A DNA stretch of 64,000 bases from Anaeromassilibacillus senegalensis (GCF_001261775.1 NZ_LN868537.1:372001-436000), one strand, 5' to 3'. Counted from the stretch's first letter, positions 7,271 to 15,807 are shown. Made by a program: numbers and translations. Notes: generated from the letters alone by a model not told the origin.

Positions 7271-9669
7271 CCAGAACCGAACGTATCAAAGAGTATATCC
7301 TTTCGACAAAGCCGGAAATCTGTCTGGAACGCGGCCGGATTTATACGGAAGAATGCTTGAAAAATATAGCGCAGCCTGTGGTGATCCGCCGGGCGCGCGC
7401 ATTCCGCCGCTACCTGCGGGAAATGACGCTGTACATCGGCCCGGACGATCTGCTGCTGGGCAACACGGCGAGCAAGCCGCGCGCGGCAGCTCTGTTCCCG
7501 GAATATGCGGTCAACTGGATCCGCGACGAACTGGATACCTTTGCGGCGCGTCCCAGCCAGCAGTTTCCCATTTCGGAAGAGCAGAAGGCGGAAATTCGGA
7601 AGATGTGTGATGCTTGGGACGGCGCCACGCATTTTGACCGCGTGGACTATACGCTCAAAGATACGATTGGCGAGTATCTGATGGAGCCGGGCCCGGATGG
7701 GAAGGGCCACCAGCATCCGAGTATCAACCAGACCATGTCCATTGAGCACAACCAGAACGGTGACGGGCATATTATTCCGGATTATGTCAGCTTGCTGCAA
7801 ACCGGACTGGGAGCGGTGACACGGCACGCGCAAACACGTCTGTCCCTGTTGGATGAACATGACCCGGAATATCTGGACCAACGTGCGTTCCTGGAGTCCG
7901 TTGTTCTTTGTATGGAGGGGACAAAGGAGTATCTGGAGCGGCTGGCGCATCTGGCGATTGAAACAGCAAAGAGCGAGCCCGACGCGGGTCGCAAGGCGGA
8001 GCTGACGGAGCTTTCCCGTATCTGCCATAAAATTTCCACAGAGAAGCCGGATACCTTCTATGAAGCGTTGCAGCTTGTGCTGACGGTGCATCTGCTCATT
8101 CAAATAGAATCCAACGGGCACAGCATCTCCATGGGCCGCATGGACTCCTTCCTGTATCCGTTCTACCGCCGCGACTGCGCGGATGGGACTATGGATGCGA
8201 AAAAAGCGCAGCAGTTATACGAATGCTTCCTGCTCAAGTGCTTTGAGGCGAACAAATTGCGCGATTGGGGCACGACGGAAATTCTGGGCGGCAACCAGCT
8301 GTTTCAGTCCATCACGCTGGGCGGACAGACGGAGGACGGCGAGACGGCGGTCAACCCGCTTTCGTATATCTTCCTGAGGGCGCTGGGCAACACGAACATG
8401 AACATTCCCACCGTGGTGGTCAGCATCGGCAAAACTACGCCGACTGCCTTTATCGAGGCGAGCCTGGAGGCGCTGGTCGCGCACAAGGGCGGCATGCCGG
8501 CCTTCTTCAACGACGACATCGCGGTGGATATGATGATCCGCGCGGGTGTCAGTCTGCGGGACGCGCGCAACTGGGCCTCCATGGGCTGCTCGGAGGTGCG
8601 CGTGCCGGGCAAGCACGGCACGGGCGTTACGCCGGTGTATGTCAACATGCTCAAGATTTTGGAGCTGGCGCTGCACGGCGGATGCAATCCCGCGACTGGA
8701 AAGGTGCTGTGCGCCTCATCCAGGTCTTTAAAAGACTGCACGTCCATCGACGAGGTCATCGCACTGTTCGAGGAGCAGCTCGACTATTACCTGCCGTTTA
8801 TCCCGAAGATTGAGAGCGCCATTGCGGAGAGCTACTTTACTTTAACCCCGACGCCGTTCCTTTCTGCCGTGATGAATTACCGCATCGACATGGCGAAGGA
8901 CATCTCCTGGGGGCGCGGGCCAAATTACAACGATACCATTGTGCATGCACACGGCTTCCCCAATGTGGCAAATGCGCTGACCGCACTGGACCGCGTGGTG
9001 TTCCAGCAGAAGAAATACTCCATGGCGCGCGTACTGGAAGCGATGGACGCGAACTTTGAGGGAGAAGAAAACGAGGCGGTCCGCAAGGCGCTTCTGGATT
9101 GTCCCAAGCTGGGCAACGATGAGGACGAAGTCGACGCCATGTGCAACCGCATCTTCCGCATCATGCCGGAGAAGATGAAGCAATATAAGCCCCTGCGCGG
9201 CGGACAGTTCGGCTGCACGGCGCAGACCGTCGTCATGAACGTGATCGACGGCGAGGTGATCGGCGCGACGCCGGATGGCCGTCTTAGCGGGGAGGCAATC
9301 GCGGATAACCTGTCTCCCACACCCGGTACGGACCACAACGGCCTGACGGCTGTATTCAACTCTGTTGCAAAGATCGACCACGCGTTGATGGACAACGGCT
9401 CGATTCTGAACGTGAAGTTCCATCCGACGTCCTTGAACGACGCGGAAAAGGTGGCAAAGGTCGCCAGTGCAATCCGCGTTTATTTTATGAAGGGCGGCTT
9501 CCAGGTGCAGTTTAACGTGATCAGCCGGGAAGTGCTGGAGGATGCACAGCGGCATCCGGAGCAATATCGCAGTTTGGTGGTCAAAGTAGCCGGTTTCAGC
9601 GCCTTCTATGTGGAGCTGGAAAAGAAGTGGCAGGACCAGCTCATCGCGCGGACCGAGTACGCGTCGTAA
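7267..9669 (+). CDS. Glycyl-radical enzyme of the dehydratase/lyase type (PFL-like)
   Basis: At 800 residues this is a full-length glycyl-radical enzyme. The C-terminal radical loop is VVKVAGFSAFYVELEKK, with the radical carried by Gly776. The thiyl-radical site is GCSEV, with Cys441 and Glu443. The Cys-x-Glu arrangement is that of diol, hydroxyproline and choline-cleaving enzymes and excludes true pyruvate formate-lyase, which has two adjacent Cys. The Ser between them and the VRVPGKHGTG that follows differ from the usual GCVEP form, so the substrate is probably not one of the well-known ones. The start follows GGAGG and overlaps the regulator by 4 bases. The activase is the next gene. The enzyme is oxygen-sensitive, in keeping with an anaerobe. 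Annotation as formate acetyltransferase would be wrong. Confidence 0.93.
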   Translation: MTRTERIKEYILSTKPEICLERGRIYTEECLKNIAQPVVIRRARAFRRYLREMTLYIGPDDLLLGNTASKPRAAALFPEYAVNWIRDELDTFAARPSQQFPISEEQKAEIRKMCDAWDGATHFDRVDYTLKDTIGEYLMEPGPDGKGHQHPSINQTMSIEHNQNGDGHIIPDYVSLLQTGLGAVTRHAQTRLSLLDEHDPEYLDQRAFLESVVLCMEGTKEYLERLAHLAIETAKSEPDAGRKAELTELSRICHKISTEKPDTFYEALQLVLTVHLLIQIESNGHSISMGRMDSFLYPFYRRDCADGTMDAKKAQQLYECFLLKCFEANKLRDWGTTEILGGNQLFQSITLGGQTEDGETAVNPLSYIFLRALGNTNMNIPTVVVSIGKTTPTAFIEASLEALVAHKGGMPAFFNDDIAVDMMIRAGVSLRDARNWASMGCSEVRVPGKHGTGVTPVYVNMLKILELALHGGCNPATGKVLCASSRSLKDCTSIDEVIALFEEQLDYYLPFIPKIESAIAESYFTLTPTPFLSAVMNYRIDMAKDISWGRGPNYNDTIVHAHGFPNVANALTALDRVVFQQKKYSMARVLEAMDANFEGEENEAVRKALLDCPKLGNDEDEVDAMCNRIFRIMPEKMKQYKPLRGGQFGCTAQTVVMNVIDGEVIGATPDGRLSGEAIADNLSPTPGTDHNGLTAVFNSVAKIDHALMDNGSILNVKFHPTSLNDAEKVAKVASAIRVYFMKGGFQVQFNVISREVLEDAQRHPEQYRSLVVKVAGFSAFYVELEKKWQDQLIARTEYAS

Positions 9670-9681
9670 CGGAGAGCTTAT

Positions 9682-10593
9682 ATGGAAGAGAAAAGAAATC
9701 TGTTGGGCTGTGTGTTTGATATCCAGCGCTTTTCGTTGGACGATGGGCAGGGCATCCGCACGGTGGTGTTTTTGAAAGGCTGCAACCAGATTTGCCCCTG
9801 GTGTCATAATCCGGAATCCCTCAGTTCCAGGCCGGAAATATTTCATGCGCATTCGCTCTGTACCCATTGCGGAAGCTGTGCGCGGGTGTGTCCTGCCGGA
9901 GCGATTTCCCTTGTGGATGGAAACTATGTGACGGACGGAGAGCTGTGCATACGATGCGGCAAGTGTGCCGCGGTCTGTACGGCGGACAGCTGCCGGATGA
10001 TGGGAAAAAACAGGACGCCGGAGCAGGTGATGGAGGAGATCCTGAAGGATCAGGCGTATTACGAGGCCTCCGGCGGCGGTGTGACGTTCAGCGGCGGGGA
10101 GCCAACTCTGCAGGCGGAGTTTTTAAAAGAGATCCTGCGCCTCTGCAAAGAGCAGGGGATACACACAGCCATTGAGACAAATGGGAACAACGAGTGGGAT
10201 GTTTATGAAGGTCTTTTACCGCTGCTGGATTTTGTAATGATCGATTTAAAGCACACGGACGATGTGATTCACCAAAGGGTGATTGGTGCTTCAAACCGCC
10301 GGCCTTTGGAGACGCTTGCGAAGCTATGCGGAAGGGTACCGCTGGAGGTTCGTACGCCGGTGATTCCTGGCTTTAACGATCAGGTTCCGCAGTTGCAGGA
10401 CATCTTGCATACGGCGCGCGAGATGGGCGTGCAGACGATCCGCCTGTTGCCGTACCATGCGTTTGGCATCGGCAAATATACTGCATTGGGGAAAGCGTAT
10501 TCCTATCCGGCGCGGGAGTCCATGCGCCGGGAGGAGCTGGAAACGCTGCTTCAAAGCGTGGATACGGAGGGCATAACTGTAAAAATAGGGTAA
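9682..10593 (+). CDS. Glycyl-radical enzyme activating protein (radical SAM)
   Basis: This 303-residue protein installs the glycyl radical on the enzyme encoded just upstream. The radical-SAM cluster motif is Cys34-x3-Cys38-x2-Cys41 (GCNQICPWCHNPE). Two ferredoxin-like four-cysteine motifs follow (CTHCGSCARVCPAG and CIRCGKCAAVC), the insert typical of activases for the dehydratase/lyase class and absent from the pyruvate formate-lyase activase. The SAM-binding GGE motif is FSGGEPTLQ. The gene starts 12 bases after the stop of its partner. The pairing makes the upstream enzyme assignment secure. Confidence 0.95.
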   Translation: MEEKRNLLGCVFDIQRFSLDDGQGIRTVVFLKGCNQICPWCHNPESLSSRPEIFHAHSLCTHCGSCARVCPAGAISLVDGNYVTDGELCIRCGKCAAVCTADSCRMMGKNRTPEQVMEEILKDQAYYEASGGGVTFSGGEPTLQAEFLKEILRLCKEQGIHTAIETNGNNEWDVYEGLLPLLDFVMIDLKHTDDVIHQRVIGASNRRPLETLAKLCGRVPLEVRTPVIPGFNDQVPQLQDILHTAREMGVQTIRLLPYHAFGIGKYTALGKAYSYPARESMRREELETLLQSVDTEGITVKIG

Positions 10594-10614
10594 CCGTACA
10601 GTGGAGGATAAGAG

Positions 10615-11295
10615 ATGGAATTTTTATTGGACACCGCAAATCTGGAATGGATTCGCCGCTGCTGCGATGCATTTCCAATTACCGGTGTTACAAGTAATCC
10701 GAGTATTTTAAAGGCGGAGGGAAAGTTGAATCTCTTTGCGCATTTCCGCAAAATTCGAGCGCTGATCGGGCTGGAGCGGACACTGCATATTCAGGTGCTG
10801 GCGGAAGACTGTGAGGGAATCCTCGCGGATGCCGCAACCATTTTGCAGCAGGTGGACGAACGGGTCTATATCAAGGTGCCAACGACGGAAGAGGGCCTTA
10901 AGGCTATGAAGGCGCTGAAGGAGAAGGGCGTCGGCGTGACCGCCACTGCGATCTACTCCAAAATACAGGGATTTTTAGCAATTGCTGCCGGAGCGGATTT
11001 TATAGCGCCGTATTTCAACCGCATGGAGAACTTGGACGTCGACGCGCGGGAAGTGATTGCCGCTTTTGCGGAGATGATCGGACGTACCGGGGCGAATACA
11101 AAAATATTGGCTGCCAGCTTTAAGAACATGGCGCAGGTAAACGACGCACTGATGGCGGGTGCACAGACCGTGACTGTACAGCCCGCGCTGCTCTGCGATG
11201 CGCTCAAAAGCGCGGCGGTGGAGAAGGCAGTCAGGGATTTTGCCGCGGACTGGAAAGCGGTGTACGGGGAAGATACTCTGCAAAATATGGCGTAA
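10615..11295 (+). CDS. Fructose-6-phosphate aldolase / TalC-like transaldolase
   Basis: The 226-residue product matches the small transaldolase subfamily of FsaA and TalC. It has GVTSNPSI near the N-terminus, the Schiff-base Lys87 in YIKVPTTEEG, APYFNR with the Tyr used by aldolases of this group, and KILAASFKN. Family members form or split a carbon-carbon bond between dihydroxyacetone-like donors and aldehydes. In Escherichia coli both fsa genes also sit next to glycyl-radical enzyme genes, so the context is repeated here. It is the last gene of the operon, before a terminator. Whether it acts as aldolase or transaldolase cannot be decided from the sequence. Confidence 0.88.
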   Translation: MEFLLDTANLEWIRRCCDAFPITGVTSNPSILKAEGKLNLFAHFRKIRALIGLERTLHIQVLAEDCEGILADAATILQQVDERVYIKVPTTEEGLKAMKALKEKGVGVTATAIYSKIQGFLAIAAGADFIAPYFNRMENLDVDAREVIAAFAEMIGRTGANTKILAASFKNMAQVNDALMAGAQTVTVQPALLCDALKSAAVEKAVRDFAADWKAVYGEDTLQNMA

Positions 11296-11332
11296 TCCGG
11301 AACGGAATCGGATAGCCAGATTTATTTGATCA

Positions 11333-11373
11333 AAAGCGGCGCAATGTGCGAAAGTATGTTGTGCCGCTTTATT
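11333..11373 (+). terminator. Terminator of the glycyl-radical operon
   Basis: An AAGCGGC arm pairs with GCCGCTT across a loop of about 22 bases and is followed by TATTTTC. It lies about 40 bases after the aldolase stop. Confidence 0.6.
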
Positions 11374-11392
11374 TTCTATGTAAAATACAATA

Positions 11393-11424
11393 AAAAAACA
11401 GCGGCTTTGAACGTTCAAAGCCGC
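11393..11424 (-). terminator. Terminator of the minus-strand kinase gene
   Basis: A perfect 24-base palindrome (11401-11424) lies directly after an A-run on the plus strand, so the minus-strand transcript meets the hairpin and then a T-run. It would end the transcript of the gene at 11550-12080. Confidence 0.75.
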
Positions 11425-11549
11425 TGCAGCGGATAGCTATCATTGAATGCAAAGAGTATTTTATATGTCCGGTGTGGCGCTGTACACATTTTAAGCAATC
11501 TGATCATTTACAAATCGTCAGCTGCTGTGAGCTTAAACCGTTTCTTAAT

Positions 11550-12080
11550 CTAGATGTTCATAAATTTTGGAATGTTCTCTTTTATTGCTTTGGCGGTATC
11601 TGTGACAGGTTTTGTTCCATCAACATAGATAACAGGACACTTTACGCTTTGCATCCATGCATCAGTTTTTTTCATTGAGCGGGAAGCCACAAAATTATAA
11701 AAAGCCTGCTCTTGTTCGTATAGATCTCCACCTTTATAAACACGACATCCAAATTTGTCTATACTTCTTTGTTTGATGCGGTGAAGCCTTATTTCAAGGG
11801 GCGCTTTGATATATATAACGCAATCGTACAGAGTATTAATATCTTTGCCGAAATCGCAGTTTACTGCGGATAAAATAAACCGTCCATTGCGTTTAATATC
11901 AGCCAATAAAAGCTTTTGTACTTCTTCTTTGGTATGAGGATTTGCATAAGGGATGACAGAGTCCTTGAAATAATAATCTTCAACATCCATGTGTTTAAAT
12001 CCAAGTAGTTTGGCAAGATGTTTACCCAAGGTAGTTTTGCCGCTGCCATTGGCACCGGCAATGGCAATGCCATGGATCAT
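11550..12080 (-). CDS. Small P-loop nucleotide kinase-like ATPase
   Basis: The 176-residue protein has a Walker A motif at the very start (GIAIAGANGSGKTTLGK) and the size and layout of adenylate/shikimate-kinase-like small kinases. A lid-like HRIKQRSIDKFG segment contains several basic residues. The substrate is unknown; relatives are annotated only as AAA-family ATPases or kinases. I prefer the ATG at 12080 because GAGGG lies 9 bases upstream, while an ATG three codons earlier touches that site. Its AT-rich codon use differs from neighbours, suggesting acquisition by transfer. It has its own terminator, and no partner gene is evident. Confidence 0.7.
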   Translation of the reverse strand: MIHGIAIAGANGSGKTTLGKHLAKLLGFKHMDVEDYYFKDSVIPYANPHTKEEVQKLLLADIKRNGRFILSAVNCDFGKDINTLYDCVIYIKAPLEIRLHRIKQRSIDKFGCRVYKGGDLYEQEQAFYNFVASRSMKKTDAWMQSVKCPVIYVDGTKPVTDTAKAIKENIPKFMNI

Positions 12081-12151
12081 ATGAATCATCCCTCGTAAAG
12101 TTTAGTTCTCTTTAAAACAGCCAAATATTGTTTAAAAATAGGATTTTAAAA

Positions 12152-12712
12152 CTACATGGGTTTCAGGTTTTGATGCAGCCGTTCCAGCATCCAGGCAAAG
12201 CGCTTTTCCCGGCCCGCATCTGTTTTTGCATCGAGATAAGCACGGGTGTATGTCTTTTTGACGGAGAGCGGCATAGCCGTAAAATTTGTATAGGCGGGTT
12301 CGTGCCCCTGCAGAAGGGCGGACAGGCACGCAATTTCTTCCTCTGTAATAGCCGGAGGCTTCGGCGCATCCCACTGGCCGTTTTTCTTTGCTTCTTCCAT
12401 TTTGTTTTTGCCCCAATCGGTCATTCTGCCCTGCTGCATCAATCGCTCGGCCAGCGCCTTGTTTTTCTCTGACCATTTGCTGTTTTCCCGGCGGACGGAA
12501 AAGTATTTTCGATACGTTTTATCGTCGATGCTTTGCATTTGCCCGTCGATCCAGCCAAAGCATAAGGCTTCTTCCAAAGCCTCGTTTGCAGTGAGCGTAA
12601 CCGGTCCGCCTTTTTTGCCAAACAAAAGCCATACGCCATCGCAGTCTGTACCGTTTTGCTCCAGCCATGCGTGGAAAGAGGCCTGGTCGGGAAAGATCAA
12701 ACATTCTTTCAT
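12152..12712 (-). CDS. YdeI/OmpD-associated family protein
   Basis: The 186-residue product shows the family pattern FPDQASFHAWLEQNG at the N-terminus, DGVWLLFGKKGG, the EEALCFGWIDGQ motif, and KWSEKNKALAERL near the middle. The family is widespread in bacteria. Some members are described as affecting bacteriocin or peptide resistance, but no reaction is known. The gene is monocistronic, starts after a GGAGG site, and lies between the small kinase and folT on the same strand. The family call is firm, the function is not. Confidence 0.85.
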   Translation of the reverse strand: MKECLIFPDQASFHAWLEQNGTDCDGVWLLFGKKGGPVTLTANEALEEALCFGWIDGQMQSIDDKTYRKYFSVRRENSKWSEKNKALAERLMQQGRMTDWGKNKMEEAKKNGQWDAPKPPAITEEEIACLSALLQGHEPAYTNFTAMPLSVKKTYTRAYLDAKTDAGREKRFAWMLERLHQNLKPM

Positions 12713-12815
12713 GAAATTTCCTCCTTAAATATATGGGAGTTTTACATGGTTGTTTGCTCCCCATTATACGGTAAATCCGGCTGAATGGAAAGGCCTGTGG
12801 AACGATTCTTTATCA

Positions 12816-13385
12816 TTATGTTACGGCAGTGCGCCGCGCGATCTTCTGCGCTGCCCGTCCTACGGCCACAAGCAGCAGAATTTCAAGCGGCAGGAGCAGC
12901 AGGCTTTTCGTCAGCCGGGCCGGGAGTAGAAGCTCGTATGATTTACCATACAGCATCACAAGCCAGAAAGTGTTTAACAGGACGTTGAGCAGCAGAGAAA
13001 CGGAGATTCTCGCTGCGGCGATGCGGCCAAGCGAAACAGGACGTCGGTATAAAAAGGCGCCGTACACAAAACCTTCAAGAGCGGCAGTCAATGTAAATCC
13101 GGGAAAGTAGGGGCCGCCGGGCGCGATAAAGAACGTCAAAATATCACCGATGGCGCCCGCATTAAAGGCGACCACCGGGCCAAAAAGCATGCCTGTCAGC
13201 GCACTGACCAGAAATCCAAAGCTAATGCGGGTTTGCGGTGTTAGCTGTAGACGAAAAGAAGACAGAGCAATATTCATAGCGATCAAAAGTGCGGTCATGA
13301 CCAAAGATTGCAAACGTTTTTGTTCGGCGGCGGATTGCCGCAGAGTAGAGAGAAACCTCCTCCACCAGGGTTCGTTTTTATGCAT
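12816..13385 (-). CDS. folT: ECF transporter substrate-binding subunit, folate type (FolT-like)
   Basis: The 189-residue protein has a cytoplasmic N-terminus of about 27 residues and five or six hydrophobic segments. The S-component pattern of FolT proteins is visible: TPQTRISFGFL, then ALTGMLFGPVVA, then GDILTFFIAPGGPYFPGFT. Such subunits bind a vitamin, here most likely folate, and join a shared energising module (EcfA, EcfA', EcfT) encoded elsewhere, so no ATPase gene is expected nearby. A minus-strand promoter lies 121 bases upstream, leaving an untranslated leader of more than 100 bases. Folate is the best call; another vitamin remains possible. Confidence 0.82.
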   Translation of the reverse strand: MHKNEPWWRRFLSTLRQSAAEQKRLQSLVMTALLIAMNIALSSFRLQLTPQTRISFGFLVSALTGMLFGPVVAFNAGAIGDILTFFIAPGGPYFPGFTLTAALEGFVYGAFLYRRPVSLGRIAAARISVSLLLNVLLNTFWLVMLYGKSYELLLPARLTKSLLLLPLEILLLVAVGRAAQKIARRTAVT

Positions 13386-13505
13386 AGAATACCTCCATTA
13401 CAATGGGATAAAAGGTGTATTTCATTTTGTTCGTTCTGAACGGGTAACGGCTTCATACCTGCAAATCGGGAATTGTCGCCGCCTGGATTCGACCAAACGC
13501 TCTCG

Positions 13506-13534
13506 ATTATAGCATATCACTGCGCATCCGGCAA
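13506..13534 (-). promoter_or_regulatory. Promoter of folT
   Basis: On the minus strand, TTGCCG (13534-13529), 17 bases, then TATAAT (13511-13506). Transcription should begin near 13499, giving a leader of about 110 bases before folT. Confidence 0.65.
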
Positions 13535-13572
13535 GGAAGGCAGCTGGAAATGAATCTTTATGCGTTCTTATC

Positions 13573-13601
13573 TTGACAAAATTCGGAAAATTTTTTATAC
13601 T
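13573..13601 (+). promoter_or_regulatory. Promoter of lysA
   Basis: TTGACA (13573-13578) and TATACT (13596-13601) are separated by 17 bases, 77 bases before the lysA start. Confidence 0.75.
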
Positions 13602-13678
13602 TATACCGTATTTTTGAAAGTTGATTATTGCTAACTTGCGGCGGCAATGAATGAAATAAGGAAAGTAGGAACCTGAAA

Positions 13679-14938
13679 ATGAAAAAAACGTTTGTTACAA
13701 AGGAGCAGCTGCAGCAGATTGTAGAGCAGTACCCGACGCCGTTCCATTTATATGATGAAAAAGGAATCCGGACATGTGCGCGCAACCTGCAAAAGGCCTT
13801 TTCCTGGAATCCGGGATTTAAGGAATATTTTGCGGTGAAGGCGACGCCCAATCCGTTTATTTTAAACATTCTCAAGGAGGAAGGCTGCGGTGTGGACTGC
13901 TCCTCCCTGACGGAGCTGATGATGGCAAAGGCCTGCGGGTTTGCCGGCGATGACATCATGTTTTCGTCAAACGTCACGCCTGCGGAGGATTTTCAATACG
14001 CCTCGGAATTGCAGGCGATCATCAATCTGGACGATTTTACCCACATTGATTTTCTCAACAACCTGGTGGGCATCCCGGAGACGATCAGCTGCCGGTACAA
14101 TCCGGGCGGCGAATTTGCGATCAGCAATACCATTATGGACAACCCCGGCGAGGCAAAGTACGGTTTAACAAAGCAGCAGATGATGGAAGGCTTTCAAAAG
14201 CTCAAGGAGCTCGGCGCAAAACACTTTGGCATCCATGCGTTTTTGGCGAGCAACACAACCACGAACGAGTATTATCCAACGCTGGCCCGCATCCTGTTTG
14301 AGACAGCGGTGGAGCTGAAGGAAAAAACCGGCGTACACATCGCGTTTATCAATCTGTCCGGCGGCGTGGGAATTCCGTACCGGCCCGACGAGGAGCCGGT
14401 GGACATCCTTGCGGTCGGCGAGGGCGTACGTAAAGCATTTGAAGAAGTCCTGGTCCCGGCGGGCATGGGCGATGTAGCGATTTACACGGAGCTGGGCCGT
14501 TATATGCTGGCGCCGAATGGCTGCTTGGTGGCAACGGCGATCCATGAGAAGCATATTTATAAGGAATACATCGGTCTGGATGCCTGTGCGGCCAACCTGA
14601 TGCGCCCCGCGATGTACGGGTCCTACCATCACATCACGGTGGCCGGGAAAGAGGACCAGCCCTGCGACCACAAGTATGACGTGACGGGTGGGCTCTGTGA
14701 GAACAACGACAAGTTTGCGATCGACCGGATGCTGCCGAAGATTGACAAGGGCGACCTCATCGTCATCCACGATACGGGTGCGCATGGGTTTTCCATGGGT
14801 TATAATTACAATGGAAAGCTGCGTTCCGCGGAACTTCTGCTGAAAGAGGACGGCTCCGCGGAACTGATCCGCAGAGCGGAGACACCGGAAGACTATTTTG
14901 CAACCTTTGACTTTACAGGACTTTTCAAGGACCTTTAA
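13679..14938 (+). CDS. lysA: Diaminopimelate decarboxylase
   Basis: The 419-residue product is a fold-type III PLP enzyme that makes L-lysine from meso-diaminopimelate. The cofactor lysine is Lys54 in YFAVKATPNP. The glycine-rich phosphate site is LSGGVGIPY, and the GGLCENND segment supplies the catalytic cysteine of the partner subunit in the dimer. The sequence is of the divergent clostridial type, so a related amino-acid decarboxylase is a weak alternative. The start ATG lies 77 bases after a good promoter, and the gene is followed within 30 bases by a regulator gene on the same strand. Confidence 0.88.
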   Translation: MKKTFVTKEQLQQIVEQYPTPFHLYDEKGIRTCARNLQKAFSWNPGFKEYFAVKATPNPFILNILKEEGCGVDCSSLTELMMAKACGFAGDDIMFSSNVTPAEDFQYASELQAIINLDDFTHIDFLNNLVGIPETISCRYNPGGEFAISNTIMDNPGEAKYGLTKQQMMEGFQKLKELGAKHFGIHAFLASNTTTNEYYPTLARILFETAVELKEKTGVHIAFINLSGGVGIPYRPDEEPVDILAVGEGVRKAFEEVLVPAGMGDVAIYTELGRYMLAPNGCLVATAIHEKHIYKEYIGLDACAANLMRPAMYGSYHHITVAGKEDQPCDHKYDVTGGLCENNDKFAIDRMLPKIDKGDLIVIHDTGAHGFSMGYNYNGKLRSAELLLKEDGSAELIRRAETPEDYFATFDFTGLFKDL

Positions 14939-14966
14939 TACGGAAAAGAAGTGGCAGGCGACAGAG

Positions 14967-15584
14967 ATGAAAAGCAGTCCCAACCCGCCGATTTATGAGC
15001 AGGTGGCGTTTGACATTGCAAAAAAGATCGCCGCAGGCGCGATAGCCGAAGGGGAGAGACTGAGCGGCCGCTCTCTTCTGGCAGCGCAGTACGGCGTTTC
15101 CTCTGAAACGATCCGCCGCGCTGTGCGCTGCCTTGCGGACGCAGGCGTTGTGGAAACGCAGGACAATGTCGGTTCAACCGTGGTGTCCCAGGGAAGTGCG
15201 GTCAGCTATACGGAAAAATTTCAGCTGAACCATAATGCCCGGTATTTAAAGCGGGAGATGCACCGCCTGATCAAAGAGCGCAATCGTCTGAATGACCAGA
15301 TTTTGGAGCTGATGGACCGTATTACCGACCTGAACGGGCGTTTTGCAGAGAGCGACCTGCTTCGCAATTATGATTTTACCGTTCCCTCCACGTCTTCCCT
15401 GATGGGAAAAAGCGTTGGAGAATCGGGCTTTTGGCAGAACACCGGGGGGACGATCGTGGCGATTCGCCGGGGAGAAGAAATTCTTTTGTCCCCGGGACCG
15501 CATGTGCGGTTCCAGGCAGGGGATGTGCTGGTGGTGGCAGGCCTGCCGGGCATTGTGCCGAGAGTCCAGGAATTTATATCGTGA
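14967..15584 (+). CDS. GntR-type regulator with RCK_C (c-di-AMP-binding) domain, BusR-like
   Basis: The 205-residue product joins a GntR winged helix (residues 1-70; YEQVAFDIAKKIAAGAI and VSSETIRRAVRCLADAG) to a helical, probably coiled-coil linker (residues 85-130, rich in Arg, Leu and Glu). The C-terminal domain (residues 145-205) has the RCK_C pattern GKSVGESGFWQNTGGTIVAI and FQAGDVLVVAG. This order is that of BusR, a repressor of osmolyte uptake that senses cyclic di-AMP; RCK_C domains are known to bind that nucleotide. I placed the start at ATG 14967; an earlier in-frame start would overlap lysA. No osmolyte transporter lies nearby, so its target is elsewhere or is lysA itself. Confidence 0.8.
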   Translation: MKSSPNPPIYEQVAFDIAKKIAAGAIAEGERLSGRSLLAAQYGVSSETIRRAVRCLADAGVVETQDNVGSTVVSQGSAVSYTEKFQLNHNARYLKREMHRLIKERNRLNDQILELMDRITDLNGRFAESDLLRNYDFTVPSTSSLMGKSVGESGFWQNTGGTIVAIRRGEEILLSPGPHVRFQAGDVLVVAGLPGIVPRVQEFIS

Positions 15585-15588
15585 CACC

Positions 15589-15623
15589 GGCCCGTGGAGC
15601 GCTTCCGCGGGCCTTTCCATTTT
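15589..15623 (+). terminator. Terminator after the BusR-like gene
   Basis: A 10-bp stem (15589-15598 with 15604-15613, one G-U) is followed by TTTCCATTTT, 5 bases after the stop codon. Confidence 0.7.
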
Positions 15624-15703
15624 CCGGAGGAAAATCTGGAACTGCCGGTCAAAATGCGCGTAAAAGGGAGAAAACGGGAGAGAGAAGAAGGGCGGTCCCC
15701 GTC

Positions 15704-15733
15704 TTGACAATCGATACCTCAAGCTGTTACAAT
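15704..15733 (+). promoter_or_regulatory. Promoter of the yicC operon
   Basis: TTGACA (15704-15709) and TACAAT (15728-15733), 18-base spacer, 75 bases before yicC. It probably drives the long housekeeping operon that follows. Confidence 0.75.
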
Positions 15734-15807
15734 AAAAACATATGTAAAAAGTTGGGACGCGCTGTCCCTGTGAAGGTATGAATTACATTTTGAATTGAGA
15801 TGATGAT

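Noticed and set aside
7267..9669. Pyruvate formate-lyase
   Set aside because: True pyruvate formate-lyase has two adjacent cysteines and a small activase. This protein has Cys-x-Glu and a two-cluster activase.
13386..13505. Tetrahydrofolate riboswitch upstream of folT
   Set aside because: The position is right, but I could not match the conserved core and pairing; kept only as an unexplained leader.
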